Part shown: piece by piece, positions 9,186-17,374 of the stretch | Position numbering within the stretch: position 1 is the stretch's first letter | Layout of the letters: the number at the start of each line of letters is the position of its first letter | Assembly (NCBI RefSeq): GCF_027853965.1 | Contig: NZ_JAQGLB010000010.1 | Span: 124,001 to 188,000 of the forward strand | DNA: 64,000 bases | Direction of reading: 5' to 3' | From: Saccharopolyspora indica | Lineage (GTDB): Bacteria; Actinomycetota; Actinomycetes; Mycobacteriales; Pseudonocardiaceae | Translations under genes and position numbers: made by a program | The notes under the pieces: generated by a model | What the model was told of the DNA's origin: nothing | Seen by the model: the letters and a program-made list of their open reading frames with translations, nothing else | Database searches by the model: none

Positions 9186-9786
9186 CCAGGCCCGCCGGAA
9201 GGCCGACACCCTGCGCCGCAGCCCGCTGGCCGCGCGCGCCGACGAGCTCGCCGCCCGCAGCGGAGCCGCCGTCGCGCTGGCCGAGGAACCGTTCCTGACC
9301 CAGGTGAACCTCCGCGTGCACCCGGGCAGCCCGGCGGTGGCCCGCATCGAGCACGCACTGAACCTGGCACTGCCGCACCACGAGCCGAACCTCGTCTCCG
9401 GCGACGAGACCGCGGCGGCCCTGTGGCTGGGCCCCGACGAGTGGCTCCTGATCGGCCCCGACGGCCGAGCACCGACCCTCCTCCCGGCCCTGGCAGAAGC
9501 CCTGGCGGACTCCCTGGGCTCCACAGTGGACGTGTCAGCCAGCCGAACCGCGCTGCGCCTCTCCGGCCCCAGATCCCGCGACGTCCTGGAGAAGCTCTGC
9601 TCCCTGGACCTGCACCCCAGATCCTTCCCGCCGACCCGCTGCGCCCAAACCCTGGTAGGCAGAACCCAAGCGATCCTCTGGCACCTGGACCACGAACCCA
9701 CCTACCGCCTGCTGGTCCGCAACTCCTACGCCCCCTACCTGGCAGACCTCCTCCTGGACGCCATGCACGAGTTCACCCCAGAATGA
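9172..9786 (+). CDS. soxG: Sarcosine oxidase, gamma subunit
   Basis: 204 residues. The GTG at 9172 has AGGAG about seven bases upstream and lies inside the soxA 3' end. The SoxG-like core includes LGPDEWLLIGP and the GcvT-like run DVSASRTALRLSGPRSRDVLEKLCSLDLHP. It is the gamma subunit of the tetrameric sarcosine oxidase and the last gene of the operon. Transcription then meets a cluster of palindromic repeats. Confidence 0.93.
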   Translation: MTVASQARRKADTLRRSPLAARADELAARSGAAVALAEEPFLTQVNLRVHPGSPAVARIEHALNLALPHHEPNLVSGDETAAALWLGPDEWLLIGPDGRAPTLLPALAEALADSLGSTVDVSASRTALRLSGPRSRDVLEKLCSLDLHPRSFPPTRCAQTLVGRTQAILWHLDHEPTYRLLVRNSYAPYLADLLLDAMHEFTPE

Positions 9787-9798
9787 GCCGAACCAACC

Positions 9799-9843
9799 GA
9801 AGGGCACCTTTCACCAACTAACCAGGCGAAAGGTGCCCTTCAC
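9799..9843. repeat. Dispersed palindromic repeat, copy A
   Basis: Arms GAAGGGCACCTTTC (9799-9812) and GAAAGGTGCCCTTC (9828-9841), a perfect 14-bp stem with a 15-base loop. It begins 13 bases after the soxG stop. Confidence 0.9.
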
Positions 9844-9912
9844 GCCACCTCGTACGGATGACGAACGCCTCCCCCCGCCGCCGCGGTGCACCTGCGCCTC
9901 GATCGAGCGAGA

Positions 9913-9961
9913 GGTGAAGGGCACCTTTTAGCAACTAACTTGCCTAAAGGTGCCCTTCACC
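9913..9961. repeat. Dispersed palindromic repeat, copy B
   Basis: Arms GGTGAAGGGCACCTTT (9913-9928) and AAAGGTGCCCTTCACC (9946-9961), a perfect 16-bp stem. The interior has a second inverted element (TAGCAA...TTGCCTA), marking a loop subtype shared with copies D and E. Confidence 0.9.
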
Positions 9962-9986
9962 GGGGTCGCCACTCGTTCGGGGAGCA

Positions 9987-10035
9987 GGTGAAGGGCACCT
10001 TTCACCAACTATGCGGGCGAAAGGTGCCCTTCACC
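9987..10035. repeat. Dispersed palindromic repeat, copy C
   Basis: Arms GGTGAAGGGCACCTTTC (9987-10003) and GAAAGGTGCCCTTCACC (10019-10035), a perfect 17-bp stem. The loop starts ACCAACTA, as in copy A. Confidence 0.9.
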
Positions 10036-10066
10036 CCACCCACCCGCGTCCGCCGCGCGAGTTTTC

Positions 10067-10123
10067 TCGCGGTGAAGGGCACCTTTTGGCGAGTAAGTTG
10101 CCTAAAGGTGCCCTTCACCGCGA
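10067..10123. repeat. Dispersed palindromic repeat, copy D
   Basis: The longest stem of the set: 20 perfect base pairs, arms 10067-10086 (TCGCGGTGAAGGGCACCTTT) and 10104-10123. Its right arm encodes the last residues and the stop codon of the convergent ferredoxin reductase gene. Confidence 0.9.
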
Positions 10124-11298
10124 TTCGGGCGGGTGGTGAGGGTGGTGGTGAGGCGGCGGCGGTGGGTGGCGAACTGCTTGGGGTTGTTCATCGCCAGGAG
10201 CGCTACCTGGCGGCCGCCGCGGTGGTAGGCGGCGACGAAGCGGCGGGATGCCAGGGAGCCTTCCACCACGGTGATCCGGTCCTTCGGGCTCGCGTAGCCC
10301 GCGAACTGCAACGTCGAGCCGTACTGGCGCGACCAGAAGTGCGGGACGCCGGTGTAGTGCGCCACGGTGCGCCCGGCCAGCAGGTTGCGGACCGCGACCG
10401 GTGGTTGGTTCATCGCCGTCGACCAGTGGTCGCTGCGCACCGTGCGCGGGTGGTGCGGCGGCCGGTAGCGGGCGATGTCGCCGACGGCCACCACGTTCGG
10501 GATCGCGGTGGCGCAACCGGAGTCGGTGAGCACGCCGTCGCGGAGCTTCAGGCCGGAGCCGCGCAGCCAGTGCGTCGCGGGTTCCGCGCCCACCTCGACC
10601 ACGACCGCGTCCGCCGGGAGCACCCGCCCGTCGGCCAGTTCGACGCCGGTCACCCGGTCCTCGGTCAGCACCCGGATCGCGGGCGTTCCGCACCGCACCC
10701 GCACGCCGTGGTCCTCGTGCTGCGCGAAGTGCAGCGGCGCCAGTTCGATGCCGAGAGTTCGCGCCAGCGGCAGGTGCTGGGCGTCGACGAGCGTCACGTT
10801 GGCGCCCAGCGACCGGCAGCTGGAGGCGATCTCGGTGCCGATCAGGCCGGCACCGACCACGACGACCCGCGCTCCGGCGCTGACGTCCTCGCGCAGCGCG
10901 AGCGCGTCGTCGATGGTGCGCATCCGGTGGCTGCCGGGCGCTTCGCCGGTGCCGGGCAGGCTCCGCCGCGCCGAACCGGTCGCCAGCACGACCCCGTCCA
11001 CCCGGACCTCGCTGCCGTCGGCGAGCACCACCGCGCCGCGCCGGGTGTCCAGCCGGACCGCCGCGATGCCCAGCCGCCACTCCGCGGCCAGGTCGGCTTC
11101 CTCCTGGTCGCTGCCCAGCGCGAGTTCTTCCGGTTGCAGCTGCCCGGCCAGGAACTCCTTGGACAGCGCCGGCCGGTCGTAGGGCCGGTGCGGTTCGGCG
11201 CCGATGATCACCAGCCGCCCGTCGAAGCCCTGTTCGCGCAGCTCCTGCGCGGCTCGCCAGCCCGCCACCGAGGAACCGACGACGGCGACCGCCCTCAT
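10102..11298 (-). CDS. NAD(P)H:ferredoxin (rubredoxin/putidaredoxin-type) reductase
   Basis: 398 residues from the ATG at 11298, which places the FAD motif VVGSSVAGWRAA at residues 5-16. PYDRPALSKEFL and a second Rossmann motif VVVVGAGLIGTEIAS (about 146-160) follow, then GDIARY, the typical FAD site of oxygenase-coupled ferredoxin reductases. The C-terminal reductase domain is about 315-390. It would pass electrons from NADH to a ferredoxin serving a P450 or Rieske oxygenase; neither is visible in this window. The last residues (GEGHL) and the stop lie in palindromic repeat copy D. No strong ribosome site precedes the chosen start. Confidence 0.85.
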   Translation of the reverse strand: MRAVAVVGSSVAGWRAAQELREQGFDGRLVIIGAEPHRPYDRPALSKEFLAGQLQPEELALGSDQEEADLAAEWRLGIAAVRLDTRRGAVVLADGSEVRVDGVVLATGSARRSLPGTGEAPGSHRMRTIDDALALREDVSAGARVVVVGAGLIGTEIASSCRSLGANVTLVDAQHLPLARTLGIELAPLHFAQHEDHGVRVRCGTPAIRVLTEDRVTGVELADGRVLPADAVVVEVGAEPATHWLRGSGLKLRDGVLTDSGCATAIPNVVAVGDIARYRPPHHPRTVRSDHWSTAMNQPPVAVRNLLAGRTVAHYTGVPHFWSRQYGSTLQFAGYASPKDRITVVEGSLASRRFVAAYHRGGRQVALLAMNNPKQFATHRRRLTTTLTTRPNRGEGHL

Positions 11299-11349
11299 GC
11301 GGCGCTCACGGCCGGTGCGGCCACGAAGAATGACGACAAGCCGACCTCC

Positions 11350-11385
11350 GTTGCACAATGAGGAACAGCGCGTAGTATGTGCAAC
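11350..11385. promoter_or_regulatory. Inverted repeat GTTGCACA / TGTGCAAC, probable IclR operator
   Basis: Perfect 8-bp arms at 11350-11357 and 11378-11385 separated by 20 bases, inside the divergent promoter region between the ferredoxin reductase and IclR genes. Its location suggests control of the reductase by the neighbouring IclR protein. Confidence 0.5.
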
Positions 11386-11532
11386 AAATCTGACCCTCTG
11401 GCCACGACAACGTCAAGAGGGACAACGGATGAGCTTTTCCGATCTCGCAGTCCGGGGCGGCATCCGAGGCCCCGCCCACGCGAAAAGCTGGATGGTTCTG
11501 GAATGTGCACCGCGAGCGGATACGGTTGACCG

Positions 11533-12321
11533 GTGGGTAGCGCAGCTGAATCACGCGGGAGGAGTTCTGGCGCTCTGGTGCAGTCCGTCGATCGGGCTGT
11601 GACCGTCTTGGAACTGCTGGCGCGCAACGGAGAAGCCGGCATCACCGAGATCGCCGGAGAGCTGGGAGTGCACAAGTCGACGGCCTCCCGGCTGGTCAGC
11701 GTGCTGGAAGCGCGCGGCCTGGTCGAGCAGCTGGGCGAGCGCGGCAAGTACGCCATCGGCTTCGGCATCGTGCGGCTGGCCGGGGCGGCGACGGAGCGGA
11801 TGGACCTGCCACGGCTGGGCAGGCCGTTCTGCGAGTCGCTGGCCGCCGACCTGGGCGAGACGGTCAACATCGCGATCCGGGACCACGACGTCGCCATCAA
11901 CATCAGCCAGGCCCGCGGCACCGCGGCGGTCACCGCGCACAACTGGGTCGGCCAGCGCACGCCGCTGCACGCCACCTCCAGCGGCAAGGTGCTGTTCGCG
12001 CACGCGCCGCGCGAGGACCAGGACGAGCTGCTGGTCCGGCCGCTGGAGCGCTACACGACCCGCACCGTCACCAGCGCGGGCCAGCTGCGCAAGGACTTCG
12101 ACCTGATCGTCCGCGACGGCTACGCGACGAGCTACGAGGAGCTGGAGCTCGGTCTCAACGCGGCAGCGGTGGCGGTCTACAACCAGGAGGGCGAGGTGAT
12201 AGCGGCGCTGAGCGCCTCGGGCCCGTCCTACCGCTTCTCCCGCAAGCGGATGCGAGAGGTCGTCGGAGCGATGCGCATCGCGGCCAAGGAGCTCTCCTCC
12301 CAGCTCGGCTTCCTCGCCTGA
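11533..12321 (+). CDS. IclR-family transcriptional regulator
   Basis: 262 residues. The N-terminal winged helix (about 15-80) has SVDRAVTVLELLARNGEAGITEIAGELGVHKSTASRLV. The C-terminal effector domain (about 90-255) carries the family runs HATSSGKVLFAH and DGYATSYEELELGLNAAAVAVY. The GTG start is supported by the usual spacing to the HTH. It is divergent from the ferredoxin reductase and probably regulates it through the 11350-11385 repeat. Ligand unknown. The gene ends just before a strong bidirectional hairpin at 12359-12388. Confidence 0.9.
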   Translation: MGSAAESRGRSSGALVQSVDRAVTVLELLARNGEAGITEIAGELGVHKSTASRLVSVLEARGLVEQLGERGKYAIGFGIVRLAGAATERMDLPRLGRPFCESLAADLGETVNIAIRDHDVAINISQARGTAAVTAHNWVGQRTPLHATSSGKVLFAHAPREDQDELLVRPLERYTTRTVTSAGQLRKDFDLIVRDGYATSYEELELGLNAAAVAVYNQEGEVIAALSASGPSYRFSRKRMREVVGAMRIAAKELSSQLGFLA

Positions 12322-12358
12322 CCGCGCACGTCCCCTGCGGCTCACCGGCCAGGGGCGG

Positions 12359-12388
12359 TCTACGCGATTTCAATGGAAATCGCGTAGA
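12359..12388. terminator. Bidirectional hairpin between convergent genes
   Basis: Perfect 13-bp arms TCTACGCGATTTC (12359-12371) and GAAATCGCGTAGA (12376-12388) with loop AATG, between the convergent IclR and antiporter genes. No long T tract follows. Confidence 0.75.
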
Positions 12389-12439
12389 TCCGGACGTGCC
12401 GTCGGCGTGCCGGGCTAGGCGCCGGAGCAGCGGGAGGCG

Positions 12440-14005
12440 TCAGTCGCGGGAGAGCCAGAGCTCCTCCAGGTCGAGCTGGTGCATCACGCGGCGGAGGACT
12501 TCGTCGTCGATGCGGCGGTTGTCGCGGAACTGCACGAACACCGCCCGCTCCGCCGCCAGCATCTCGCCGCGCAAGCGGCGGTACGCCGCCGTCGGGCTCT
12601 CGCCGACTTCGTCGGCCGATCGCCCCAGCCGCTCCCACGCCTGGTTGCTGCGCTGCTGCGCTGCGCTTCGCAGCTGCTCCACGGCCTCCTCCGGCAGCGC
12701 CGACTCCGCGGCGAGCGCGTCCAGGCGCTCCCGCGCCGCGCGGGCCGCGTTGTGCTGTGCTTCGGCTTCGGCGAGCGCATCGGTGTAGTCCTCGGTTCCG
12801 CGCACGCCCAGCTCGTTGATGAGCCAGGGGAGCGTGCTGCCGTGCAGCAGCAGCGTCGCCAGGGTGACGAAGAACGTCAGGAACAGCACCTCGGCGCGGT
12901 GCGGGAACGGTTCGCCGCTCAGCGTCGCGGTCGGGATCGCCGAGGCCGCCGCCAGCGACACCACGCCGCGCATGCCCGCCCACGACACCACCACCTTGTC
13001 CCGCCAGCTCGGTTCGCGGCCGCGCAGCAGCTCCGGTAGGTACATCACCAGGAAGACCCACACCACCCGCGCGAGCACCACGCCGGCGGTGAGCGCCAAC
13101 CCGGCGACGAACAGCGGCCCGAGGTCGATCGAGACGCTCTCCGCGACGCTGCGCAGCTGCAGGCCGATGAGGGCGAACACCACCGCTTCGAGCAGCGTGT
13201 CCGCGGCGTTCCACACCGCCCGGTCCTGCAACCGGGTGGCGGCGCTGCCCGAGGTCGCGTGGTGCCCCAGGTACAGCCCGGCCACCACGACGGCCAGCAC
13301 ACCGGAGGCGCCCACCTCCTCGGCCAGCAGGTAGGCGAAGAACGGCACGATCAGCCCGGTGGCGCTCTCCAGCAGGTCGTCGCGCAGCAACCGCCTGATC
13401 CGGTGCACCAGCCAGCCGATGGCGTAGCCGATCACCACCCCGCCCACCGCGGCGATCAGGAACATGCCGACGCCGCCCAGCAGCGAGGAGCCGACGCCGA
13501 CCGCAGCGGCCACGGCCACCCGGTAGGCGGTGAGCGCGGTCGCGTCGTTGACCAGGCTCTCGCCGCTGAGCACCGTCATGATCTTGCGCGGCAGCCCGAG
13601 CCTGCGGCCGATGGAGATGGCCGCGACCGCGTCCGGCGGCGCGAGCACCGCGCCGAGCACCAGCGCCGCGCTCACCGGCAGGTCCGGCACCAGCCACCAG
13701 GCGATGGCCCCGGCGACCGCCGTGGTGAACAGGACCAGCCCGAAGGCCAGCAGCCCGATCGGTTTCAGGTTGGCCCGGATGCCGATGGTGGAGCTGTTCA
13801 GCGCCGCGGAGTACAGCAGCGGCGGCAGGATCAGCAGCAGCACCACGTCCGGGTCGAGGGCGTAGTCCGGCACTCCGGGGATCGACGACACCGCCAGCCC
13901 GACCACCACGAGCGCCAGCGGCGCGGACAGGCCGATGCGCCGGGCGATCGCGGTCACCGCGAGCGATCCGGCGAGCAGTGCCATGAGTGCGGGAAGATCG
14001 TGCAT
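12440..14005 (-). CDS. Na+/H+ antiporter (CPA1 family)
   Basis: 521 residues from ATG 14005, just before the first membrane helix (LPALMALLAGSLAVTAIA). About 12 hydrophobic segments occupy residues 1-400, including the CPA1 core GAVLAPPDAVAAISIGRRLGLP and SGESLVNDATALTAYRV with the ion-binding Asp residues, and later WAGMRGVVSLAAA. A hydrophilic helical tail of about 110 residues follows, containing a long Ala/Glu/Arg-rich coiled-coil-like stretch. The protein exchanges cytosolic Na+ or K+ for protons. Its divergent neighbour is a UBP-type zinc finger, a partnership frequent in actinomycetes. Confidence 0.9.
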   Translation of the reverse strand: MHDLPALMALLAGSLAVTAIARRIGLSAPLALVVVGLAVSSIPGVPDYALDPDVVLLLILPPLLYSAALNSSTIGIRANLKPIGLLAFGLVLFTTAVAGAIAWWLVPDLPVSAALVLGAVLAPPDAVAAISIGRRLGLPRKIMTVLSGESLVNDATALTAYRVAVAAAVGVGSSLLGGVGMFLIAAVGGVVIGYAIGWLVHRIRRLLRDDLLESATGLIVPFFAYLLAEEVGASGVLAVVVAGLYLGHHATSGSAATRLQDRAVWNAADTLLEAVVFALIGLQLRSVAESVSIDLGPLFVAGLALTAGVVLARVVWVFLVMYLPELLRGREPSWRDKVVVSWAGMRGVVSLAAASAIPTATLSGEPFPHRAEVLFLTFFVTLATLLLHGSTLPWLINELGVRGTEDYTDALAEAEAQHNAARAARERLDALAAESALPEEAVEQLRSAAQQRSNQAWERLGRSADEVGESPTAAYRRLRGEMLAAERAVFVQFRDNRRIDDEVLRRVMHQLDLEELWLSRD

Positions 14006-14093
14006 GGTCGCTCCGTGTTGGTGCGGAAGGCCGAACCGCGCGGTTACCGTCGGAACGACATTCTCGCCCGAACGCACCAAGAGGGAGCCTGTG

Positions 14094-14366
14094 ATGTCCA
14101 CCAGCTGCGCGCACCTGCGCGAAGCGGCCGAGCAAGCGCCGGAGCCGAGCCGGGCGGACGGCTGCGAGGACTGCCTGGCGGCGGGGGAGCACGCGTGGGC
14201 GCACCTGCGCATGTGCACGGAGTGCGGCCACATCGGCTGCTGCGACTCCAGCCCGCACAAGCACGCCACGGCCCACTACCACCAGACATCCCACCCGGTG
14301 GTCCGCTCCTTCGAGCCGGGCGAGTCCTGGACCTGGTGCTACGTCGACGAGAAGCTCCGCCCCTGA
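14094..14366 (+). CDS. UBP-type zinc-finger protein
   Basis: 90 residues. ATG 14094 has AGAGGGAG upstream and starts MSTSCAHLREA. A single ZnF_UBP fold fills the protein: CAHL, CEDCL, CTECGHIGCCDSSPHKHATAHYHQTSHPVV and WTWCYVDE supply the Cys/His ligands. In eukaryotes this finger binds ubiquitin C-termini, and in actinobacteria it often stands beside or is fused to Na+/H+ antiporters. Divergent from the antiporter with an 88-base gap. The role, perhaps regulatory or peptide-binding, is not known. Confidence 0.88.
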   Translation: MSTSCAHLREAAEQAPEPSRADGCEDCLAAGEHAWAHLRMCTECGHIGCCDSSPHKHATAHYHQTSHPVVRSFEPGESWTWCYVDEKLRP

Positions 14367-14401
14367 CCGCTCCCGCGAAACCGCCCGTCACCCGGGCCCT
14401 G

Positions 14402-14423
14402 GTCAATTTCGTACGAAATTGAC
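14402..14423. terminator. Perfect 22-bp palindrome between convergent genes
   Basis: Arms GTCAATTTCGT and ACGAAATTGAC with no loop spacer, between the zinc-finger gene and the convergent APC permease. A cruciform or bidirectional terminator is the likely role. Confidence 0.65.
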
Positions 14424-14442
14424 GCCGCCCCGGGTGATGCCG

Positions 14443-15942
14443 TCAGAGCTCGTCGGCGGCTTCTTCGATGGTCTCGCCGCGGGCGAGGCGGCTGTTGTGC
14501 CTGCTGTAGACGAAGTAGAGGACGAGGCCGAGGAGCATCCAGACGCCGAAGCGGATCCAGGTCCAGCCCTCCAGGTTCAGCATCAGGTACAGGCAGGCCG
14601 CCGCGGCCAGCACCGGGATCACCGGCACCCACGGCACCCGGAACGCCCGCGGCAGGTCCGGGCGGGTGCGGCGCAGCACCAGCACCCCGATCGACACCAG
14701 CACGAAGGCGCACAGCGTGCCGATGTTGGTCATCTCGGCGAGCACGTTGATCGGGGTCAGCGAGGCGATGATCGCCACCACGACACCGGTGATCACGGTG
14801 ATCCGGTACGGCGTGCGGTACTTGCGGTGCACCTTGGCGAACCACACCGGCAGCAACCCGTCGCGGCTCATCGCGAAGCCGACCCTGGCCTGCCCCAGCA
14901 TCAGGATGAGGATCACCGTGGTCAGCCCGGCGATGGCGCCCAGCGAGACCAGCCCGACCGCCCACGGCGCGCCGATCGCCTGGAACGCGGTGGCCATCGG
15001 GGCCGCGGTGTTGAGCTGGTCGTACTTGACGATGCCGGTCATCACCAGCGACACCAGCACGTACAGGACCGAGCAGACGGCCAGCGAGCCGAGGATGCCG
15101 ATCGGCATGTCCCGCTGCGGCCTGCGGGTCTCCTCCGCACCGCTGGCGACGATGTCGAAGCCGATGTAGGCGAAGAACACCAGCGCGGCACCGGCCACCA
15201 GGCCGCTGAGTCCGAACGAACCGGTCTGCCCGAAGATCGCGTTGATCAGCGGCTGCTCCAGCGGTGCGGCGACGGCCCCGGGCTCCGGCGGCTGGTGCGG
15301 CGGGATGAACGGGGTCCAGTTGGCGGCCTTGACGAAGAACGCGCCGAAGATGATGAAGAACAGCACCACCACGAGCTTGATGGCCACCACGACGTTGGTG
15401 ACCGCGGCGCTGAGCCGGATGCCGATCACCAGCACGACGGTCAGCAGCAGGGCGATGATCGCGGCGGGCAGGTTGGCCACGCCGCCGGCGCCGGGTGCGG
15501 CGGTCAGCGCCTCGGGCAGCGCCAGGCCCATCGCGCTGAGCGCTTCGACGAAGTACTGCGACCAGCCGACCGACACCGTGGAAGCGCCGATGATGAACTC
15601 CAGCATCAGGTCCCAGCCGATGAGCCAGGCGAAGAACTCGCCCAGCGAGGCGTAGGAGAAGGTGTAGGCGGAGCCGGCGACGGGCACCACCGAGGCGAAC
15701 TCGGCGTAGCACAGCGCGGCCAGCCCGCAGGCGATGCCGGAGATGACGAACGAGATCGAGATGCCCGGCCCCGCGTCGGTGGCCGCGGCGACCCCGGTGA
15801 GCACGAAGATGCCGGTCCCGATGATCGCCCCGATGCCGATGCCCAGCAGGTCCACGGCGCGCAGCACGCGCCGGAGCCGGAATTCCGGGGCTTCCGCATC
15901 GTTGATGGACTGCTCGACCGACTTGACACGCATGATGGACAT
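14443..15942 (-). CDS. APC-family amino acid permease
   Basis: 499 residues, starting at the ATG at 15942, which has GAGGAGG correctly spaced; an in-frame start 15 bases upstream is less likely. Twelve or more hydrophobic segments. The first carries GIGIGAIIGTGIFVLTG, the substrate-binding glycine-rich break of APC transporters, and later GFDIVASGAEETRRPQRDMPIGI is the loop typical of the cationic amino acid transporter subgroup. It imports an amino acid in symport or exchange across the plasma membrane. A large hairpin at 16039-16126 lies in its leader. Confidence 0.9.
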   Translation of the reverse strand: MSIMRVKSVEQSINDAEAPEFRLRRVLRAVDLLGIGIGAIIGTGIFVLTGVAAATDAGPGISISFVISGIACGLAALCYAEFASVVPVAGSAYTFSYASLGEFFAWLIGWDLMLEFIIGASTVSVGWSQYFVEALSAMGLALPEALTAAPGAGGVANLPAAIIALLLTVVLVIGIRLSAAVTNVVVAIKLVVVLFFIIFGAFFVKAANWTPFIPPHQPPEPGAVAAPLEQPLINAIFGQTGSFGLSGLVAGAALVFFAYIGFDIVASGAEETRRPQRDMPIGILGSLAVCSVLYVLVSLVMTGIVKYDQLNTAAPMATAFQAIGAPWAVGLVSLGAIAGLTTVILILMLGQARVGFAMSRDGLLPVWFAKVHRKYRTPYRITVITGVVVAIIASLTPINVLAEMTNIGTLCAFVLVSIGVLVLRRTRPDLPRAFRVPWVPVIPVLAAAACLYLMLNLEGWTWIRFGVWMLLGLVLYFVYSRHNSRLARGETIEEAADEL

Positions 15943-16038
15943 GGGTGGCCTCCTCACCCCAGCCCCGGCAGGTCGGGTTGGCCCGCACGCTCAGAGCCTG
16001 CTTGTGGTCGTTTTGCGTGGCGGTGCGGGTGGCGGAAC

Positions 16039-16126
16039 CTGAGTGCTTCCCTGGACTGCGGGTGCCCCTCCTGATGTATGACCAGATACACGGCGGAGGG
16101 GCCGTCCTCGCCAGGAAAGCACTCAG
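16039..16126 (-). repeat. Large nested hairpin (GAGTGCTT family), copy 3
   Basis: Outer arms CTGAGTGCTTCCCTGG (16039-16054) and CCAGGAAAGCACTCAG (16111-16126), one mismatch in 16. An inner GCCCCTCC / GGAGGGGC stem lies within. The outer arm shares GAGTGCTT with the elements at 156 and 4066. It sits between tetR and the APC permease on the minus strand, so it may terminate tetR or form a leader structure of the permease mRNA. No gene is seen in 15943-16232. Confidence 0.6.
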
Positions 16127-16232
16127 AACCCGCAGCGGTGCAAGCTGCGTACGTACTCAAAGCGGCTGACGCCGCTTGTAAGGCGCGGACGGCTACGCCG
16201 ACAGTGCCCTCAGTACTGAATTGTGACCCCGT

Positions 16233-16793
16233 TCACCTCTTCTCGCGGGCTGCGACCAGCGCCGCGGCGGCGGATCGTGCGGTGCGTGCGGAGTCGGCCC
16301 GGCCGTTCACGGCGGCGGTGCTGATCGCGCCCTCGACCAGGATGAGCAGCTGCTCGGCGAGCTCATCCGGATCGGCCGCGTCGAGCCGCCCGGTGAGTTC
16401 GCGCAGGTAGTCGCGCAGGGCCCGCTTGTGCTCGCGGGCGATTTCGGCCACCGCGGGAGCCACGCCGCCGAGTTCGCCGAAGGAGTTGAGGAACGCGCAG
16501 CCGCGGAAGCCCGGTTCGCCGAACCACTGGTGCAGCCAGTCGAAGACCGCGAGCACGGACTGCTCGCCGCTGCGCTCGACGTGCGCGGCCAGCGCGGCCA
16601 GCCAGCGCCCGTCGCGGCGGCGCAGGTAGGCCTCGACCAGCTCGTCCTTGGAGGCGAAGCACTGGTAGAAGCGCTTGAGCGAGACGCCGGAGGCGGTGCG
16701 CAGCTCGGCCATGCCCACGGCCTGGATGCCGCGCTCGTAGAACAGGGCTTCGGCGGTGTCCAGCAGCTTGTCCGCGGCCTCGTTGCGGTCCAT
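16233..16793 (-). CDS. TetR-family repressor
   Basis: 186 residues. The N-terminal HTH (about 5-50) reads [43 protein letters not shown] in pieces typical of TetR. The C-terminal all-helical ligand domain contains [13 protein letters not shown], as in the YcdC/TetR_C_6-like group. It faces a DUF1348 gene across a promoter carrying two matching operator palindromes (16818-16860). The simplest reading is autoregulation plus control of DUF1348, with an unknown small-molecule inducer. Confidence 0.9.
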   Translation of the reverse strand: MDRNEAADKLLDTAEALFYERGIQAVGMAELRTASGVSLKRFYQCFASKDELVEAYLRRRDGRWLAALAAHVERSGEQSVLAVFDWLHQWFGEPGFRGCAFLNSFGELGGVAPAVAEIAREHKRALRDYLRELTGRLDAADPDELAEQLLILVEGAISTAAVNGRADSARTARSAAAALVAAREKR

Positions 16794-16817
16794 GTGGTGA
16801 TCTTCCGGGGTGGTGCG

Positions 16818-16833
16818 GAGAACGGTCGTTCTC
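16818..16833. promoter_or_regulatory. TetR operator, left copy
   Basis: GAGAACGGTCGTTCTC: 7-bp arms GAGAACG / CGTTCTC around a 2-base centre. It is the exact reverse complement of the right copy. Confidence 0.8.
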
Positions 16834-16844
16834 TACACTACCCG

Positions 16845-16860
16845 GAGAACGACCGTTCTC
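16845..16860. promoter_or_regulatory. TetR operator, right copy
   Basis: GAGAACGACCGTTCTC, 27 bases from the left copy centre to centre, in the divergent tetR/DUF1348 promoter. The pair suggests two dimers on adjacent turns. Confidence 0.8.
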
Positions 16861-16876
16861 CACGAGGAGGCCTGCC

Positions 16877-17332
16877 ATGACCCGCCCGCCCTTCCCGCCG
16901 TTCGACGAGCGCACCGCCGCGCAGAAGGTTCAAGCCGCGGAGGACGCCTGGAACACCCGGGATCCCGAGCGCGTCGCCGCGGCGTACACAGCGGACTCGG
17001 TGTGGCGCAACCGCGACCGGTTCGTCACCGGGCGCGCGGAGATCGTCGAGTTCCTGCGGCAGAAGTGGGCGCGCGAGCAGGACTACGCGCTGCGCAAGGA
17101 GCTCTGGAGCTTCCGGGAGAACCGCATCGCGGTGCGCTTCCAGTACGAGAGCCGCGACGAGGCCGGGCAGTGGTGGCGCAGCTACGGCAACGAGCTGTGG
17201 GAGTTCACCGCGGAGGGCCTGATGAGCCGCCGCGAGGCCAGCATCAACGACGTGCCGATCACCGCCGCCGAACGCCGGATCTTCGGCCCCCGCCCGGAAT
17301 CCGAGCGCGGGCAGCCGATCCCGATCCGCTGA
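16877..17332 (+). CDS. DUF1348 family protein (SnoaL/NTF2-like fold)
   Basis: 151 residues, start ATG 16877 after GAGGAGG. The sequence [33 protein letters not shown] shows the NTF2-like cone fold, and WELREN-type runs ([18 protein letters not shown]) and [14 protein letters not shown] are characteristic of DUF1348. Function is unestablished; these proteins are often under TetR control, as here. It may bind or modify the TetR inducer. Confidence 0.88.
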   Translation: MTRPPFPPFDERTAAQKVQAAEDAWNTRDPERVAAAYTADSVWRNRDRFVTGRAEIVEFLRQKWAREQDYALRKELWSFRENRIAVRFQYESRDEAGQWWRSYGNELWEFTAEGLMSRREASINDVPITAAERRIFGPRPESERGQPIPIR

Positions 17333-17374
17333 CCGGTGCGTGCGGCACCGCCCGGTACCGCACGCACCGGGGGG

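Noticed and set aside
6171..9701. A 1176-codon minus-strand frame opposite soxA/soxG
   Set aside because: Shadow of clearly identified sarcosine oxidase genes.
9799..10123. Possible CRISPR array
   Set aside because: Units are palindromic, spacers irregular in length and non-unique, and the same element occurs singly elsewhere. No cas genes.
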